Shown piece by piece: positions 32,862 through 40,520 of a DNA stretch of 40,520 nucleotides. Position numbers and translations under genes: made by a program. Within the stretch, counting starts at the first letter, position 1; every line of letters starts with the position of its first letter. The stretch lies in the NCBI RefSeq assembly GCF_001639105.2, contig NZ_CP028903.1:481540-522059 (forward strand), in the 5' to 3' direction. The notes under the pieces were generated by a model. The model saw only the letters and a list, made by a program, of their open reading frames with translations. It was not told the DNA's origin and made no database searches. The stretch is from Azospirillum humicireducens (GTDB lineage Bacteria > Pseudomonadota > Alphaproteobacteria > Azospirillales > Azospirillaceae).

Positions 32862-35198
32862 TCACTCCCTCACCACATAGGTGAAGTAACGGATCACGCC
32901 GTTGGCGTCGGTCTCGCGATACAGGCCCTGGATCTCGTTGTCGAAGCCGGGGAAGCGGTTGGCGCTTTCCTGGAAGACCTTCAGATAGTCGATCATCGGC
33001 TTGGCCCGCGCGTCCAGCCGTTCGCCGGGGACGATGGTGGCGATGCCCGGCGGATAGACCACCCACAGGGTGGTGGCGATGCGGCCGTCGATCTCGTCGA
33101 TGGGCAGGTAATCCACGTTGTTGCGCACCAGATGGCGCGTCGCCTCGCGTGGCGGCATCGCCATGGTCGGCAGATGCTCCGGCCGGAAGATGGCGCGCTG
33201 CAGGGCGCTGGTGTTCTTCTCGCGGTAGAATGCGTGCATTTCCGCGCAGAGGTCGCGCAGGCGCCGGCCGATGTAATGGGCGCGCCGCTTGGCGACGAAT
33301 TCGGGGATGACCTCCTCCAGCGGGGCGTTGTCGTCGTGCAGCCGCTTGAAGGCGACCAGACCGCTCAGCAGAGTGCCGGCCTTGCTCGATTCCACCCCCG
33401 GCGTCAGCAGGAACAGCAGGGAATTGAGGTCGTTCTTCTCCGGGACGATGCGGTTCTCGCGCAGGTATTGCGCCACCACCGGGGCCGGGATGCCGTGGTC
33501 GCCATAGGCGCCGCTGTGGCGGTCGAAACCGGGGGTCAGCAGGGTCAGCTTGTTGGGGTCGGTCATGGCATAGCCCGGCTCCACATGCTGGAAGCCGTGC
33601 CAGTGGGCGCCGGGGGCAAATTCCCAGTGCCGCACGTCGGTCGCCAGTTCGTCGGTCGGCACATCCTCCCACGCGGTCTCGACACCGTTGCGGGTGACGC
33701 GGTCGGGAACGAAGGGATCGAAGAACCAGCGCTTGGCCGGATCGCTCTCGCGCTCCTCGAACTCGCGGCGGATGGCGCGGATCTTCTTGCGCAGCTCGAC
33801 GCCCAGCCGGATCGTGTCGTCCCAAAGGATCTCGCCCGACCGCCCCTTCATCATCTGCGCGCCGACATCCAGCGAGGCGAACAGCGGGTAGAAGGGCGAG
33901 GTCGAGGCGTGCAGCAGGAAGGTCTCGTTGAAGCGGCGATGCTCGACCCGGCGGCGCTGGCCCTTGATGTGGTTGTCCTTCACATGGATCTGCGAGGCCT
34001 GGGAGAAGCTGGCCAGTTGCTTGTGGGTGGACTGGGTGGCGATGATGCCGGGATGGCCGTCATGCAGCCCTTCCAGCCCCATGGCGAAATGGCCCTTGAA
34101 CAGCGGGTGGAACTTCAGGAAGCCGGCCCAGGCCTCGTCGAACAGGATATAGTCGCAGAGCTTGCCGATCCGCTCCAGCATCATCTGGGCGTTGTAGATG
34201 GTGCCGTCGTAGCTGCATTGCTGGATCACCGCGGCGCGGAAGGGGCGTTCGCGCTTCCAGGCGTCGGGGTCCTTGACCAGCGGGTTGCGGCGGATGCGCT
34301 CGCGGATCGCCTCCTCGTCGAGTGCCTGCGGGTCGATGGGGCCGATCAGACCGTGGGCGTTGCGCTCCGTCTCCAGGAAGATCGGAATGCCGCCGCCCAG
34401 GAACAGGCTGCCGTGATGGGCCGCCTTGTGGTTGTTCCGGTCGAACAGCACGAGGTCGTCCTCCGCCACCAGCGCCGACAGCACGATCTTGTTCGAGGCC
34501 GAGGTGCCGTTCAGCACGAAATAGGTTCGCTCCGCACCGAAGATGCGGGCGGCCTCCTTCTGGGCCTGCAGAGCCGGTCCCTCATGGACCAGCAGGTCGC
34601 CCATCTCCAGCACCGAATTGTCGATGTCGTCGCGGAAGACCGCCTCGCCCAGATGCTCGACGAAGATGCGGCCGATCGGGCTGCGGCTGTAGAAAATGCC
34701 GCCATTGTGGCCGGGGCAGGTCCAGAGCTGGTTGCCCTCTTCCGCGTAATCGACGAGCGCTCCGAAAAAGGGAGTCTTCAGCGTGTCGGCATACTGCTTC
34801 AGCCTGCTGACCAGATTCTTGGCGATGAATTCCGGCGTTTCTTCGGCCAGGAAGATATAACCGTCGACCTGATTCAGCACGTCGACCGGAATATTCTCCA
34901 GCCGCTGGCGGCGGACCAGCAGGATGATCGGCATTTCCAGCCCGCGCTGGCGGGCGAAGGCGATCAGCGAGGCCTGCTTGCCGTCGGCCCCGCGCTTGCC
35001 CCAATCGACGATCATGCAGCCGATGGCGGCATCGGTGCGGATGGCGAGTTCGGCATCCTCGACCCGGCGGGCGCGGACCACCTCGAAGCCCATCCGCTCC
35101 ACCTCCGACAGGATCTGCTGAAGCCGCATGCCCTCCAACTCGTCCACCTCGAAGGCGGGGGCGCAGACCAGGAAGTTGAAGCGGCGGAAGAAATCCAT
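32862..35198 (-). CDS. Orn/Lys/Arg decarboxylase, fold type I (ornithine type favoured)
   Basis: 778 residues, PLP-dependent. An N-terminal receiver-like wing domain (1-130) precedes the catalytic domain, with STHKQLASFSQASQIH holding the Schiff-base lysine (about residue 393) and the following segment DNHIKGQ and HASTSPFYPLFASLD. These phrases resemble E. coli SpeC/SpeF more than AdiA, which favours ornithine (giving putrescine), but lysine or arginine cannot be ruled out. No membrane segments. It lies 66 bases after the GNAT gene on the same strand and may be co-transcribed with it. Confidence 0.85.
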   Translation of the reverse strand: MDFFRRFNFLVCAPAFEVDELEGMRLQQILSEVERMGFEVVRARRVEDAELAIRTDAAIGCMIVDWGKRGADGKQASLIAFARQRGLEMPIILLVRRQRLENIPVDVLNQVDGYIFLAEETPEFIAKNLVSRLKQYADTLKTPFFGALVDYAEEGNQLWTCPGHNGGIFYSRSPIGRIFVEHLGEAVFRDDIDNSVLEMGDLLVHEGPALQAQKEAARIFGAERTYFVLNGTSASNKIVLSALVAEDDLVLFDRNNHKAAHHGSLFLGGGIPIFLETERNAHGLIGPIDPQALDEEAIRERIRRNPLVKDPDAWKRERPFRAAVIQQCSYDGTIYNAQMMLERIGKLCDYILFDEAWAGFLKFHPLFKGHFAMGLEGLHDGHPGIIATQSTHKQLASFSQASQIHVKDNHIKGQRRRVEHRRFNETFLLHASTSPFYPLFASLDVGAQMMKGRSGEILWDDTIRLGVELRKKIRAIRREFEERESDPAKRWFFDPFVPDRVTRNGVETAWEDVPTDELATDVRHWEFAPGAHWHGFQHVEPGYAMTDPNKLTLLTPGFDRHSGAYGDHGIPAPVVAQYLRENRIVPEKNDLNSLLFLLTPGVESSKAGTLLSGLVAFKRLHDDNAPLEEVIPEFVAKRRAHYIGRRLRDLCAEMHAFYREKNTSALQRAIFRPEHLPTMAMPPREATRHLVRNNVDYLPIDEIDGRIATTLWVVYPPGIATIVPGERLDARAKPMIDYLKVFQESANRFPGFDNEIQGLYRETDANGVIRYFTYVVRE

Positions 35199-35264
35199 GC
35201 GACGGGTCTCCGGAAGGGCAGGGAGGAGAATGAAAAGAAATGCGGGTGGGGCCGGTGGCGGCGG

Positions 35265-35894
35265 TTACTCGGCCGCCGTCCGGATTCCGCGATGGTCGTG
35301 CGGCGGCTCGCGGTCAGCGGCTCCGAGTGCACGTTGCAGGAAAACACTGTCGGTCCAGCGTCCGAACTTGAAGCCGACATTGCGCAGGATGCCGGCCTGG
35401 ACGAAGCCGCAGGATTCATGCAGCCGCAGCGACGGGGCATTGGCACTGTCCACCACCGCGATCATCTGGCGGCAGCCGGCGGCCGTGCAGGCCTCGATCA
35501 GCGCGGGCAGCAGCAGCCGGCCGATGCCGCGGCCCTGATGGTCCTTGTGGATGTAGATCGAGTGTTCCGCCGTGTAGCGGTAGGCCGGCCGCTTGCGGAA
35601 GGGGGCGGCATAGGCATAGCCGACGACCATCCCATCCAGATCGGCGACCAGATGCGGCAGACGCCGTTTCAGCATCGCCTTGCGGCGGCGCTTCAGTTCT
35701 TCCGGATGCGGCGGCTCGATGTCGTAGGGTCCGAGCCCGCGCTGGATGTGATAGCTGTAGATATCAAGCATCGCCGGCACATCCGATTCCGCCGAATTGC
35801 GGATGCGAACGATCGACGAACCCAGTGCCGCGGCCGGAAAGGAGCCGGTGGCATCGGTCGCCGGATTGGCGTTCGGTGTGGACATGTCGTACAC
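35265..35894 (-). CDS. GNAT-family N-acetyltransferase (phosphinothricin acetyltransferase-like)
   Basis: 209 residues from the GTG at 35894, chosen because AGAGGAA lies seven bases upstream; an ATG three codons later is the alternative. The acetyl-CoA loop is HKDHQGRGIGRLLL (about 130), preceded by AEHSIYIHK and followed by NAPSLRLHESCGFVQAG, the usual order of the PAT/Bar branch. The first 25 residues are low complexity. The substrate is unknown; amino-acid analogues such as phosphinothricin or methionine sulfoximine are typical for the branch. It might act on decarboxylase products, but position is the only hint. Confidence 0.82.
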   Translation of the reverse strand: MYDMSTPNANPATDATGSFPAAALGSSIVRIRNSAESDVPAMLDIYSYHIQRGLGPYDIEPPHPEELKRRRKAMLKRRLPHLVADLDGMVVGYAYAAPFRKRPAYRYTAEHSIYIHKDHQGRGIGRLLLPALIEACTAAGCRQMIAVVDSANAPSLRLHESCGFVQAGILRNVGFKFGRWTDSVFLQRALGAADREPPHDHRGIRTAAE

Positions 35895-35994
35895 GGGAGC
35901 TTCCTCTGGCAAGCAGCGTCGGCACGACCTCGCGCCCGCGCGCAACGCTACAGCAGCTCCATGACAGGCGTATGACGTCCGACGGTTTGGCCGC

Positions 35995-36684
35995 CTATTC
36001 GCCCAGACGCGACGACCAGTCCTCGACCTTGCCGCTCTCCACCCGCCGCCGGGCAAGATCGCGCCAGCCGGGAGCGAGCGGCTCCAACGCCGCGATGCCT
36101 GCCAGCGTCCGAACGTCGCCGGTGTCGTGATAGAAGGCACGCAGGATACGGGCCAGCGACCAGTCGGGCAGGGGGCGCTCGACCAGCAGGACGCTGTCGC
36201 CGGCCGCGGCGCTGCCCGGTTCCAGCACCCGGTAATACCAGCCGGTCCGGCCGGTGGCCTGCACCCGGCGCGCCATATCCTTCACGCCGAACCGGTGGTT
36301 CAGCTTCCAACAGGGCTGGCGGCCCTGGCTGACCTGGAGTGTCGCCGTTCCAATGCGGAACACATCGCCGACGCAGACCTCGTCCTCGGTCAGACCCAGC
36401 GTCGACAGGTTCTCGCCGAAGGCCCCGACCGATTCCAGCAAGGGGGCGGGGGAGGGCAGGTCGGCCAGCCATGCCGCGTAATGGTCGAACGGGTAATGAT
36501 GGACGGCCTTGTCCGGTCCGCCGTGATGGCGGAGATCGGCCTGCTCGTCTCCGGCAAGACCAGCCGTCCCGATGGCGAGTGCGGTATCGACCGGTCGCTT
36601 GCCGATGGCGCTGAGCGCTCCCGGCTTGCCGAACGGAACCGCCTTGCCGATCAGCACGGCCTTCAGCGTCGTGGATGCGGTCAT
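35995..36684 (-). CDS. MOSC-domain protein (YiiM-like)
   Basis: 229 residues. MOSC landmarks: DLRHHGGPDKAVHHYPFDHY (about 53-72), VGAFGENLSTLGLTEDEVCVGDVFRIGT given here by its ends VGAFGENLS and GDVFRIGT, and the conserved cysteine in QGRQPCWKLNHRFG. The C-terminal third (LARILRAFYHDTGDV) matches the 3-alpha domain of YiiM proteins. YiiM reduces N-hydroxylated compounds using Mo cofactor and cysteine. ATG at 36684; the upstream extension to 36774 is not conserved. It precedes the GNAT gene by 100 bases. Confidence 0.82.
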   Translation of the reverse strand: MTASTTLKAVLIGKAVPFGKPGALSAIGKRPVDTALAIGTAGLAGDEQADLRHHGGPDKAVHHYPFDHYAAWLADLPSPAPLLESVGAFGENLSTLGLTEDEVCVGDVFRIGTATLQVSQGRQPCWKLNHRFGVKDMARRVQATGRTGWYYRVLEPGSAAAGDSVLLVERPLPDWSLARILRAFYHDTGDVRTLAGIAALEPLAPGWRDLARRRVESGKVEDWSSRLGE

Positions 36685-37140
36685 TCGCCTGCACCCCGTG
36701 GAGCGTGATTCAGCGCGGCTGGGGTAGCGATCGTCACGGGCGTCTCCGGTCTCATCGTCTCGCCTTTCCGGCACTATGCAGTCTTCTTCTTATCAGGTTC
36801 GGGATCTGGGGGTGAATGCGGCCGAACGGTGCCGACGGTCATGGCTCGTCTGCGTTGGCGTCAGGCAGCCGCTGACGAACGGCGCCCAACACAATGCCCG
36901 ACCATCAGCGATCACCACATGTAAGCCATTGTGGTTGCAAGAAAGTTGCACTGCAAAATAGAGCCTGCCCCGCCCACAGCAAATAAAACACATAAGGAAA
37001 CTTATGGAAATAATTTGTCGCCGGGATACGGCATCAGGGCGATGCCTGATCACCGATGACAGCTTTGGGCCAAGGGCCGGGGCAGCTTGCCTGTCCAGGC
37101 CCGTTTCTGACCAGCGGGGCTGACCGCGCTATCCAGTCGC
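36685..37140. other. Gene-poor stretch upstream of the MOSC gene
   Basis: No recognised gene. A minus-strand GATAAGAAGAAGA (about 36784-36796) resembles the GATAAGAAA copies near hyf, which may be chance. AT content rises at 36930-37020. One plus-strand open frame of 39 codons (37004-37123, MEIICRRDTASG start) has AAGGA five bases before its ATG, but its residues do not resemble a known protein; I give it little weight. Confidence 0.4.
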
Positions 37141-37220
37141 AAAAATAAAGGGCGGTCCCGCGTTGTTGCCGCCGGGCCGCCCATAAGTTTGGTTCGGGAG
37201 GAAACGCAACCAAGTTGCAA
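37141..37220 (-). ncRNA. Candidate small RNA with anti-Shine-Dalgarno loop
   Basis: Read leftward from about 37220, the transcript would carry a short stem TTGGTT/AACCAA (37189-37194 with 37208-37213) whose loop holds TTTCCTCCCG (37195-37204), complementary to ribosome binding sites. An intrinsic terminator follows: hairpin 37150-37182, then TTTATTTTT. CTATAC at 37227-37232 is a plausible -10; the -35 is weak. Size (about 80 nt), loop motif and layout recall alphaproteobacterial families such as MmgR (alpha-r8), whose conserved loop I recall as UUUCCUCCCU. Expression is not shown. Confidence 0.6.
37150..37182 (-). terminator. Intrinsic terminator of the candidate small RNA
   Basis: GGGCGG (37150-37155) and CCCG (37157-37160) pair with CGGG (37173-37176) and CCGCCC (37177-37182), with a single bulged base. 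On the minus strand the stem is directly followed by TTTATTTTT (37149-37141). This is the clearest intrinsic terminator in the window, yet no protein gene ends here on that strand. Confidence 0.8.
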
Positions 37221-37261
37221 GCAAAGGTATAGGACCAATATGGTTAACAACGGGTGAAGGG

Positions 37262-37378
37262 ATGGAGAAAATCGCCTTCTACGACTATTTTGCGACCAGC
37301 CATACCGAATGGTTCCGCTTCGGCTTTGCTCTATCCGGTTCTCTGCCGAAAGGGCGGGGTGGCGCTGCCCTGCCCTGA
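37262..37378 (+). CDS. Possible small protein upstream of tex
   Basis: An open frame of 38 residues, starting MEKIAFYDYFATSHTEWFRF and ending GRGGAALP. The first half has high third-position GC (mostly C or G), like real genes here; the second half does not. GAAGGG touches the ATG, a poor ribosome site. It ends 55 bases before tex and could be a leader peptide or chance. No homologue recognised. Confidence 0.25.
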   Translation: MEKIAFYDYFATSHTEWFRFGFALSGSLPKGRGGAALP

Positions 37379-37433
37379 CGCGCTATGACAGACGCCCTTT
37401 CATGTCGTCACCAGTCCGCAGGATCCCTGCCTC

Positions 37434-39779
37434 ATGCTGTCCATCAGCCAGCGCATCGCCGACGAACTGTCGGTCCGCGAGTCCCAGGTCGCTTCCGCCA
37501 TCGCCATGCTCGATGAGGGATCGACCGTTCCCTTCATCGCACGTTACCGCAAGGAGGCGACCGGCGGCCTGGACGACACCCAGCTCCGCACCCTGGAGGA
37601 GCGGCTGGGCTATCTGCGGGAGCTGGAGGACCGCCGCGCCAGCATCCTGTCGACCATCCAGGAACAGGGCAAGCTCACGCCCGACCTGGAACGCCAGATC
37701 AAGCAGGCCGACACCAAGACCCGGCTCGAAGACCTCTACCTGCCCTATAAGCAGAAGCGCCGCACCAAGGCCCAGATTGCCCGCGAAGCCGGGCTGGAGC
37801 CGCTGGCCGACGCACTGCTGGCCGACCCGAGGAAACAGCCGGACGCCGAAGCCGCCGCCTTCGTCAATGCCGACAAGGGGGTCGCCGACGTCAAGGCCGC
37901 GCTGGACGGTGCCCGCCATATCCTGGTGGAGCGGTTCGGCGAAGATGCCGAACTGGTCGGCCGCCTGCGCACCGCCATGGCGGACAAGGGCGTTGTCAGC
38001 TCCAAGGTGATCGAGGAGAAGAAGGCTGAGGGCGCCAAGTTCTCCGACTATTTCGATTTTTCGGAGAACTGGTCGAAGCTGCCGTCGCACCGGGCGCTGG
38101 CGCTGTTCCGCGGCCGGGCGCAGGGTGTGCTCGACATCCGCCTGGATTTGCCGGTCGAAGAGGGCCAGCCGCACCCGGCGGAGAACACCATCGCCGCCCA
38201 CACGGGCATCCGCGACCAGGGCCGTCCCGCCGATAAATGGCTGTCCGACGTGGTGCGCTGGACCTGGAAGCTGAAGATCGGCCCGCACATCGAAACCGAC
38301 CTGATGGGGAGCCTGCGCGAACGGGCGGAGGATGAGGCGATCCGCGTCTTCGCCCGCAACCTGCACGACCTGCTGCTGGCTGCCCCGGCCGGCCAGCGCG
38401 CCACCATCGGGCTCGATCCGGGAATCCGCACCGGCGTGAAGGTCGCCGTCGTCGATTCCACCGGCAAGCTGGTGGAGACGACGACGGTCTACCCGCACCC
38501 GCCGCGCAACGACTGGGACGGAGCCATCGCCGTCCTGGCGGCGCTGGCGGCACGGCACAAGGTGGAACTGATCTCCATCGGCAACGGCACCGCCTCGCGC
38601 GAGACCGACAAGCTGGCCGCCGACCTGATGAAGCGCCATCCCGAACTGTCCCTGACCAAGCTGGTGGTCAGCGAGGCCGGCGCTTCGGTCTATTCGGCGT
38701 CGGAAACCGCGGCGCACGAGTTCCCCAACCTGGACGTCAGCCTGCGCGGCGCGGTGTCCATCGCACGGCGCCTGCAGGATCCGCTTGCCGAGTTGGTGAA
38801 GATCGAGCCGAAATCCATCGGCGTCGGCCAGTATCAGCATGACGTCGCTGGCGGCAAGCTTGCCCGCTCGCTGGACGCCGTGGTCGAGGATTGCGTGAAC
38901 GCGGTCGGCGTCGATCTCAACACCGCGTCGATTCCGCTGCTGACCCGCGTGTCGGGCCTGAACGAAACCATCGCCCGCAACATCGTCGAGCACCGCGACC
39001 GCAATGGCGCCTTCCGTTCGCGCAAGCAGCTGCTCGACGTGGCGCGGCTGGGGCCGAAGACCTTCGAACAGGCTGCCGGCTTCCTGCGCATCCGCGACGG
39101 CGAGAATCCGCTCGACGGCTCGGCGGTCCACCCGGAAGCCTATCCGGTGGTTCAGCGCATCGTGAAAACCACCGGCCGCGATCTCGGCAGCGTCATCGGC
39201 GATGCCCGTTTCCTGCGCGGCCTGAGCGCCGAGGACTTCACCGACGAGCGCTTCGGCGTCCCGACGGTGGAGGACATCATCAAGGAGCTGGAGAAGCCCG
39301 GCCGCGACCCGCGCCCGGAGTTCAAGACCGCCACCTTCAAGGAAGGCGTGGAGGAGCTGAAGCACCTGCAGCCCGGCATGATGCTGGAGGGGGTCGTCAC
39401 CAACGTCACCGCTTTCGGCGCCTTCGTCGACATCGGCGTCCACCAGGACGGTCTGGTGCACATCTCGCAGCTTGCCAACAGCTTCGTAAAGGACCCTCAC
39501 ACGGTGGTGAAGGCCGGCGACGTGGTCAAGGTGAAGGTGCTGGAGGTCGACATCCCGCGCAAGCGCATCGCCCTGACCATGCGCATGGGCGAGGAAGCCC
39601 CGCGCCCGGCGCGGCGGGAGGAGCAACGGGGGCCGGCGCGTCCGCCGCAGCAGCAGCAGGATCGCCGTCCGGCGGCGCCCGCGCCGAAGGTGGCGGCGAA
39701 ACCTGTCAAGGCACCGGAGCCGGTCAACAGCGCCTTCGCCGAGGCGTTTGCCAGGGCGCAGTCGGGCAAGAAGAAGTAA
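37434..39779 (+). CDS. tex: RNA-binding transcription accessory protein Tex
   Basis: 781 residues. Domain order: N-terminal Tex helical domain (1-190, with [20 protein letters not shown] and [15 protein letters not shown]), YqgF/RNase H-like domain (about 320-450, [18 protein letters not shown]), helix-hairpin-helix pair (about 490-560, [20 protein letters not shown]), and an S1 RNA-binding domain (about 645-715, [20 protein letters not shown]). The tail after 720 is Pro/Gln/Ala-rich with a KKK end. Tex proteins bind nucleic acid and affect transcription and stress tolerance; broadly conserved and probably unrelated to the FHL cluster. It converges on the LysE gene with a 3-base gap. Confidence 0.93.
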   Translation: MLSISQRIADELSVRESQVASAIAMLDEGSTVPFIARYRKEATGGLDDTQLRTLEERLGYLRELEDRRASILSTIQEQGKLTPDLERQIKQADTKTRLEDLYLPYKQKRRTKAQIAREAGLEPLADALLADPRKQPDAEAAAFVNADKGVADVKAALDGARHILVERFGEDAELVGRLRTAMADKGVVSSKVIEEKKAEGAKFSDYFDFSENWSKLPSHRALALFRGRAQGVLDIRLDLPVEEGQPHPAENTIAAHTGIRDQGRPADKWLSDVVRWTWKLKIGPHIETDLMGSLRERAEDEAIRVFARNLHDLLLAAPAGQRATIGLDPGIRTGVKVAVVDSTGKLVETTTVYPHPPRNDWDGAIAVLAALAARHKVELISIGNGTASRETDKLAADLMKRHPELSLTKLVVSEAGASVYSASETAAHEFPNLDVSLRGAVSIARRLQDPLAELVKIEPKSIGVGQYQHDVAGGKLARSLDAVVEDCVNAVGVDLNTASIPLLTRVSGLNETIARNIVEHRDRNGAFRSRKQLLDVARLGPKTFEQAAGFLRIRDGENPLDGSAVHPEAYPVVQRIVKTTGRDLGSVIGDARFLRGLSAEDFTDERFGVPTVEDIIKELEKPGRDPRPEFKTATFKEGVEELKHLQPGMMLEGVVTNVTAFGAFVDIGVHQDGLVHISQLANSFVKDPHTVVKAGDVVKVKVLEVDIPRKRIALTMRMGEEAPRPARREEQRGPARPPQQQQDRRPAAPAPKVAAKPVKAPEPVNSAFAEAFARAQSGKKK

Positions 39780-39782
39780 GGG

Positions 39783-40418
39783 TCAGGGACGGGACACGGT
39801 GTCCGACATCAGGCGGACACCCAGCCCGCCGATGGCGGCCGCCGCCGCCCGGTCGACCCAACGCTTGGACCGCAGGTAGGCGGCGCGCGGCCGGCCGGCG
39901 GAAAATGCCGTGGCGACGATGGCGTACCAGCTGGTTTCGATCAGGAAAATTGCCGGCGGCAGGATGACGAACAGCCAGACCGGCGGTTCGGCCGGCATCA
40001 GAGCGGCGAAGATGCTGCCATAGACAAGCGCCGTCTTCGGATTGGTCAACTGAGTGAGCAGCCCGAACAGCAGCGGCCGCATCAGTCCGGCCGGCGCCGT
40101 CCGCCCCTCGTCCGCCACCTCCAGCGGAGCGGTCGCCCCGCTCCAGATGCGATACGCGAGATAGAGCAGATAGGTGCCGCCTGCCAGCTTCAGGAGCGCA
40201 TAGAGCCAGCCGACCTGCGACAGCAGAGCATGCAGCCCCAGCAGGGCCAGGGACGCGAAGAACACGCCGCCGATCCCCATGCCGAGCGCGGTGGCCAGGC
40301 CGGCCCGGCGGGATACGGCGATGGAGGTGCGGGCGACCAGCACGAAGCTCGGACCCGGGCTGGCGGCGCCGACCGCTATTGCAGCTGCGATGCTGACGAA
40401 GGCAAGGACCGGATCCAT
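39783..40418 (-). CDS. LysE/RhtB-family amino-acid exporter
   Basis: 211 residues, about six membrane spans, inner membrane. Family signature near the start: AIAVGAASPGPSFVLVARTS (about residues 15-34), followed by GLATALGMGIGG. LLFGLLTQLTNPKTALVYGS (about 128-147) has the conserved NPK motif. ATG at 40418 has GGGAG upstream; the frame is open to 40484 but the extension is hydrophilic and unlikely. Substrate unknown; homoserine, threonine and lysine export are known in the family. The 100 bases to the window's right edge show no gene. Confidence 0.88.
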   Translation of the reverse strand: MDPVLAFVSIAAAIAVGAASPGPSFVLVARTSIAVSRRAGLATALGMGIGGVFFASLALLGLHALLSQVGWLYALLKLAGGTYLLYLAYRIWSGATAPLEVADEGRTAPAGLMRPLLFGLLTQLTNPKTALVYGSIFAALMPAEPPVWLFVILPPAIFLIETSWYAIVATAFSAGRPRAAYLRSKRWVDRAAAAAIGGLGVRLMSDTVSRP

Positions 40419-40520
40419 GTATGCTCTCCCGCGGCTCGAAGGTAGAGACCATAACACAACCTCGGCAACGCGCATGCCAAACAAAAATTCCTGGAGAAAC
40501 CTGCGGACTCTATGGTGTAC

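Noticed and set aside
33132..35975. A 947-codon open frame on the plus strand opposite the decarboxylase gene
   Set aside because: It is a GC-driven antisense shadow: composition is rich in Gln, Arg, His, Val and Ala without domains, and the opposite strand encodes a clear PLP decarboxylase and GNAT protein.

Overview
The window reads as chromosome or chromid from a high-GC alphaproteobacterium. Gene content, codon use and domain architectures point to an Azospirillum-like member of the Rhodospirillales; this is an inference, since there is no rRNA or housekeeping marker here. The sequence is almost entirely coding. The centrepiece (about 5.5-26.5 kb) is a nearly complete formate hydrogenlyase (FHL) locus of the Hyf (hydrogenase-4, group 4a [NiFe]) type.

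Layout. 1-549: end of an IS3-family element. 640-2923: SLC13-type permease and a two-CBS-domain protein. 2933-5327 (minus): a damaged two-component locus, with a GAF sensor whose kinase core is deleted, a REC-REC protein, a single REC protein and a TerB/DUF533-like protein. 5501-6754 (minus): hupE, hypC, hypA (nickel supply and hydrogenase maturation). 7102-7968 (plus): fdhD. 8020-8931 (minus): focA-type formate channel. 9126-20525 (minus): hyfABCDEFGHIJ-hycI in one tightly coupled operon. 20526-21079: a 554-base divergent control region. 21080-26509 (plus): hydN-like ferredoxin, fdhF (Cys form), a second hypA lacking its zinc domain, a LysR regulator with an FNR-type box upstream, an unknown 144-residue protein and a MESH1-like HD protein.

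In the predicted FHL pathway, FocA moves formate, FdhD sulfurates the Mo cofactor, and FdhF oxidises formate. Electrons pass through the 16-Cys ferredoxins (HydN, HyfA), HyfH and HyfI to the HyfG NiFe site, which makes H2. The membrane arm HyfB/C/D/E/F has three antiporter-like subunits and may couple this to ion translocation. HypA, HypC, HycI and HyfJ mature the hydrogenase. No FhlA-type activator is present. Two divergent control regions (6755-7101 and 20526-21079) share a motif resembling ATCGAGYGATAAKC, which suggests a common regulator, possibly the local LysR protein.

26.5-32.8 kb (minus) is an aspA-dctA-dctB-dctD unit. It has a consensus sigma-54 promoter upstream of aspA and two near-palindromic candidate DctD sites about 110-140 bases further upstream. 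It would import C4-dicarboxylates or aspartate and deaminate aspartate to fumarate. 32.9-36.7 kb (minus) holds an ornithine-type decarboxylase, a GNAT acetyltransferase and a MOSC protein. The 36.7-37.4 kb gap contains a candidate small RNA of about 80 nt with an anti-Shine-Dalgarno loop and intrinsic terminator. The window closes with tex (plus) and a LysE/RhtB exporter (minus). I saw no tRNA, rRNA or CRISPR array.
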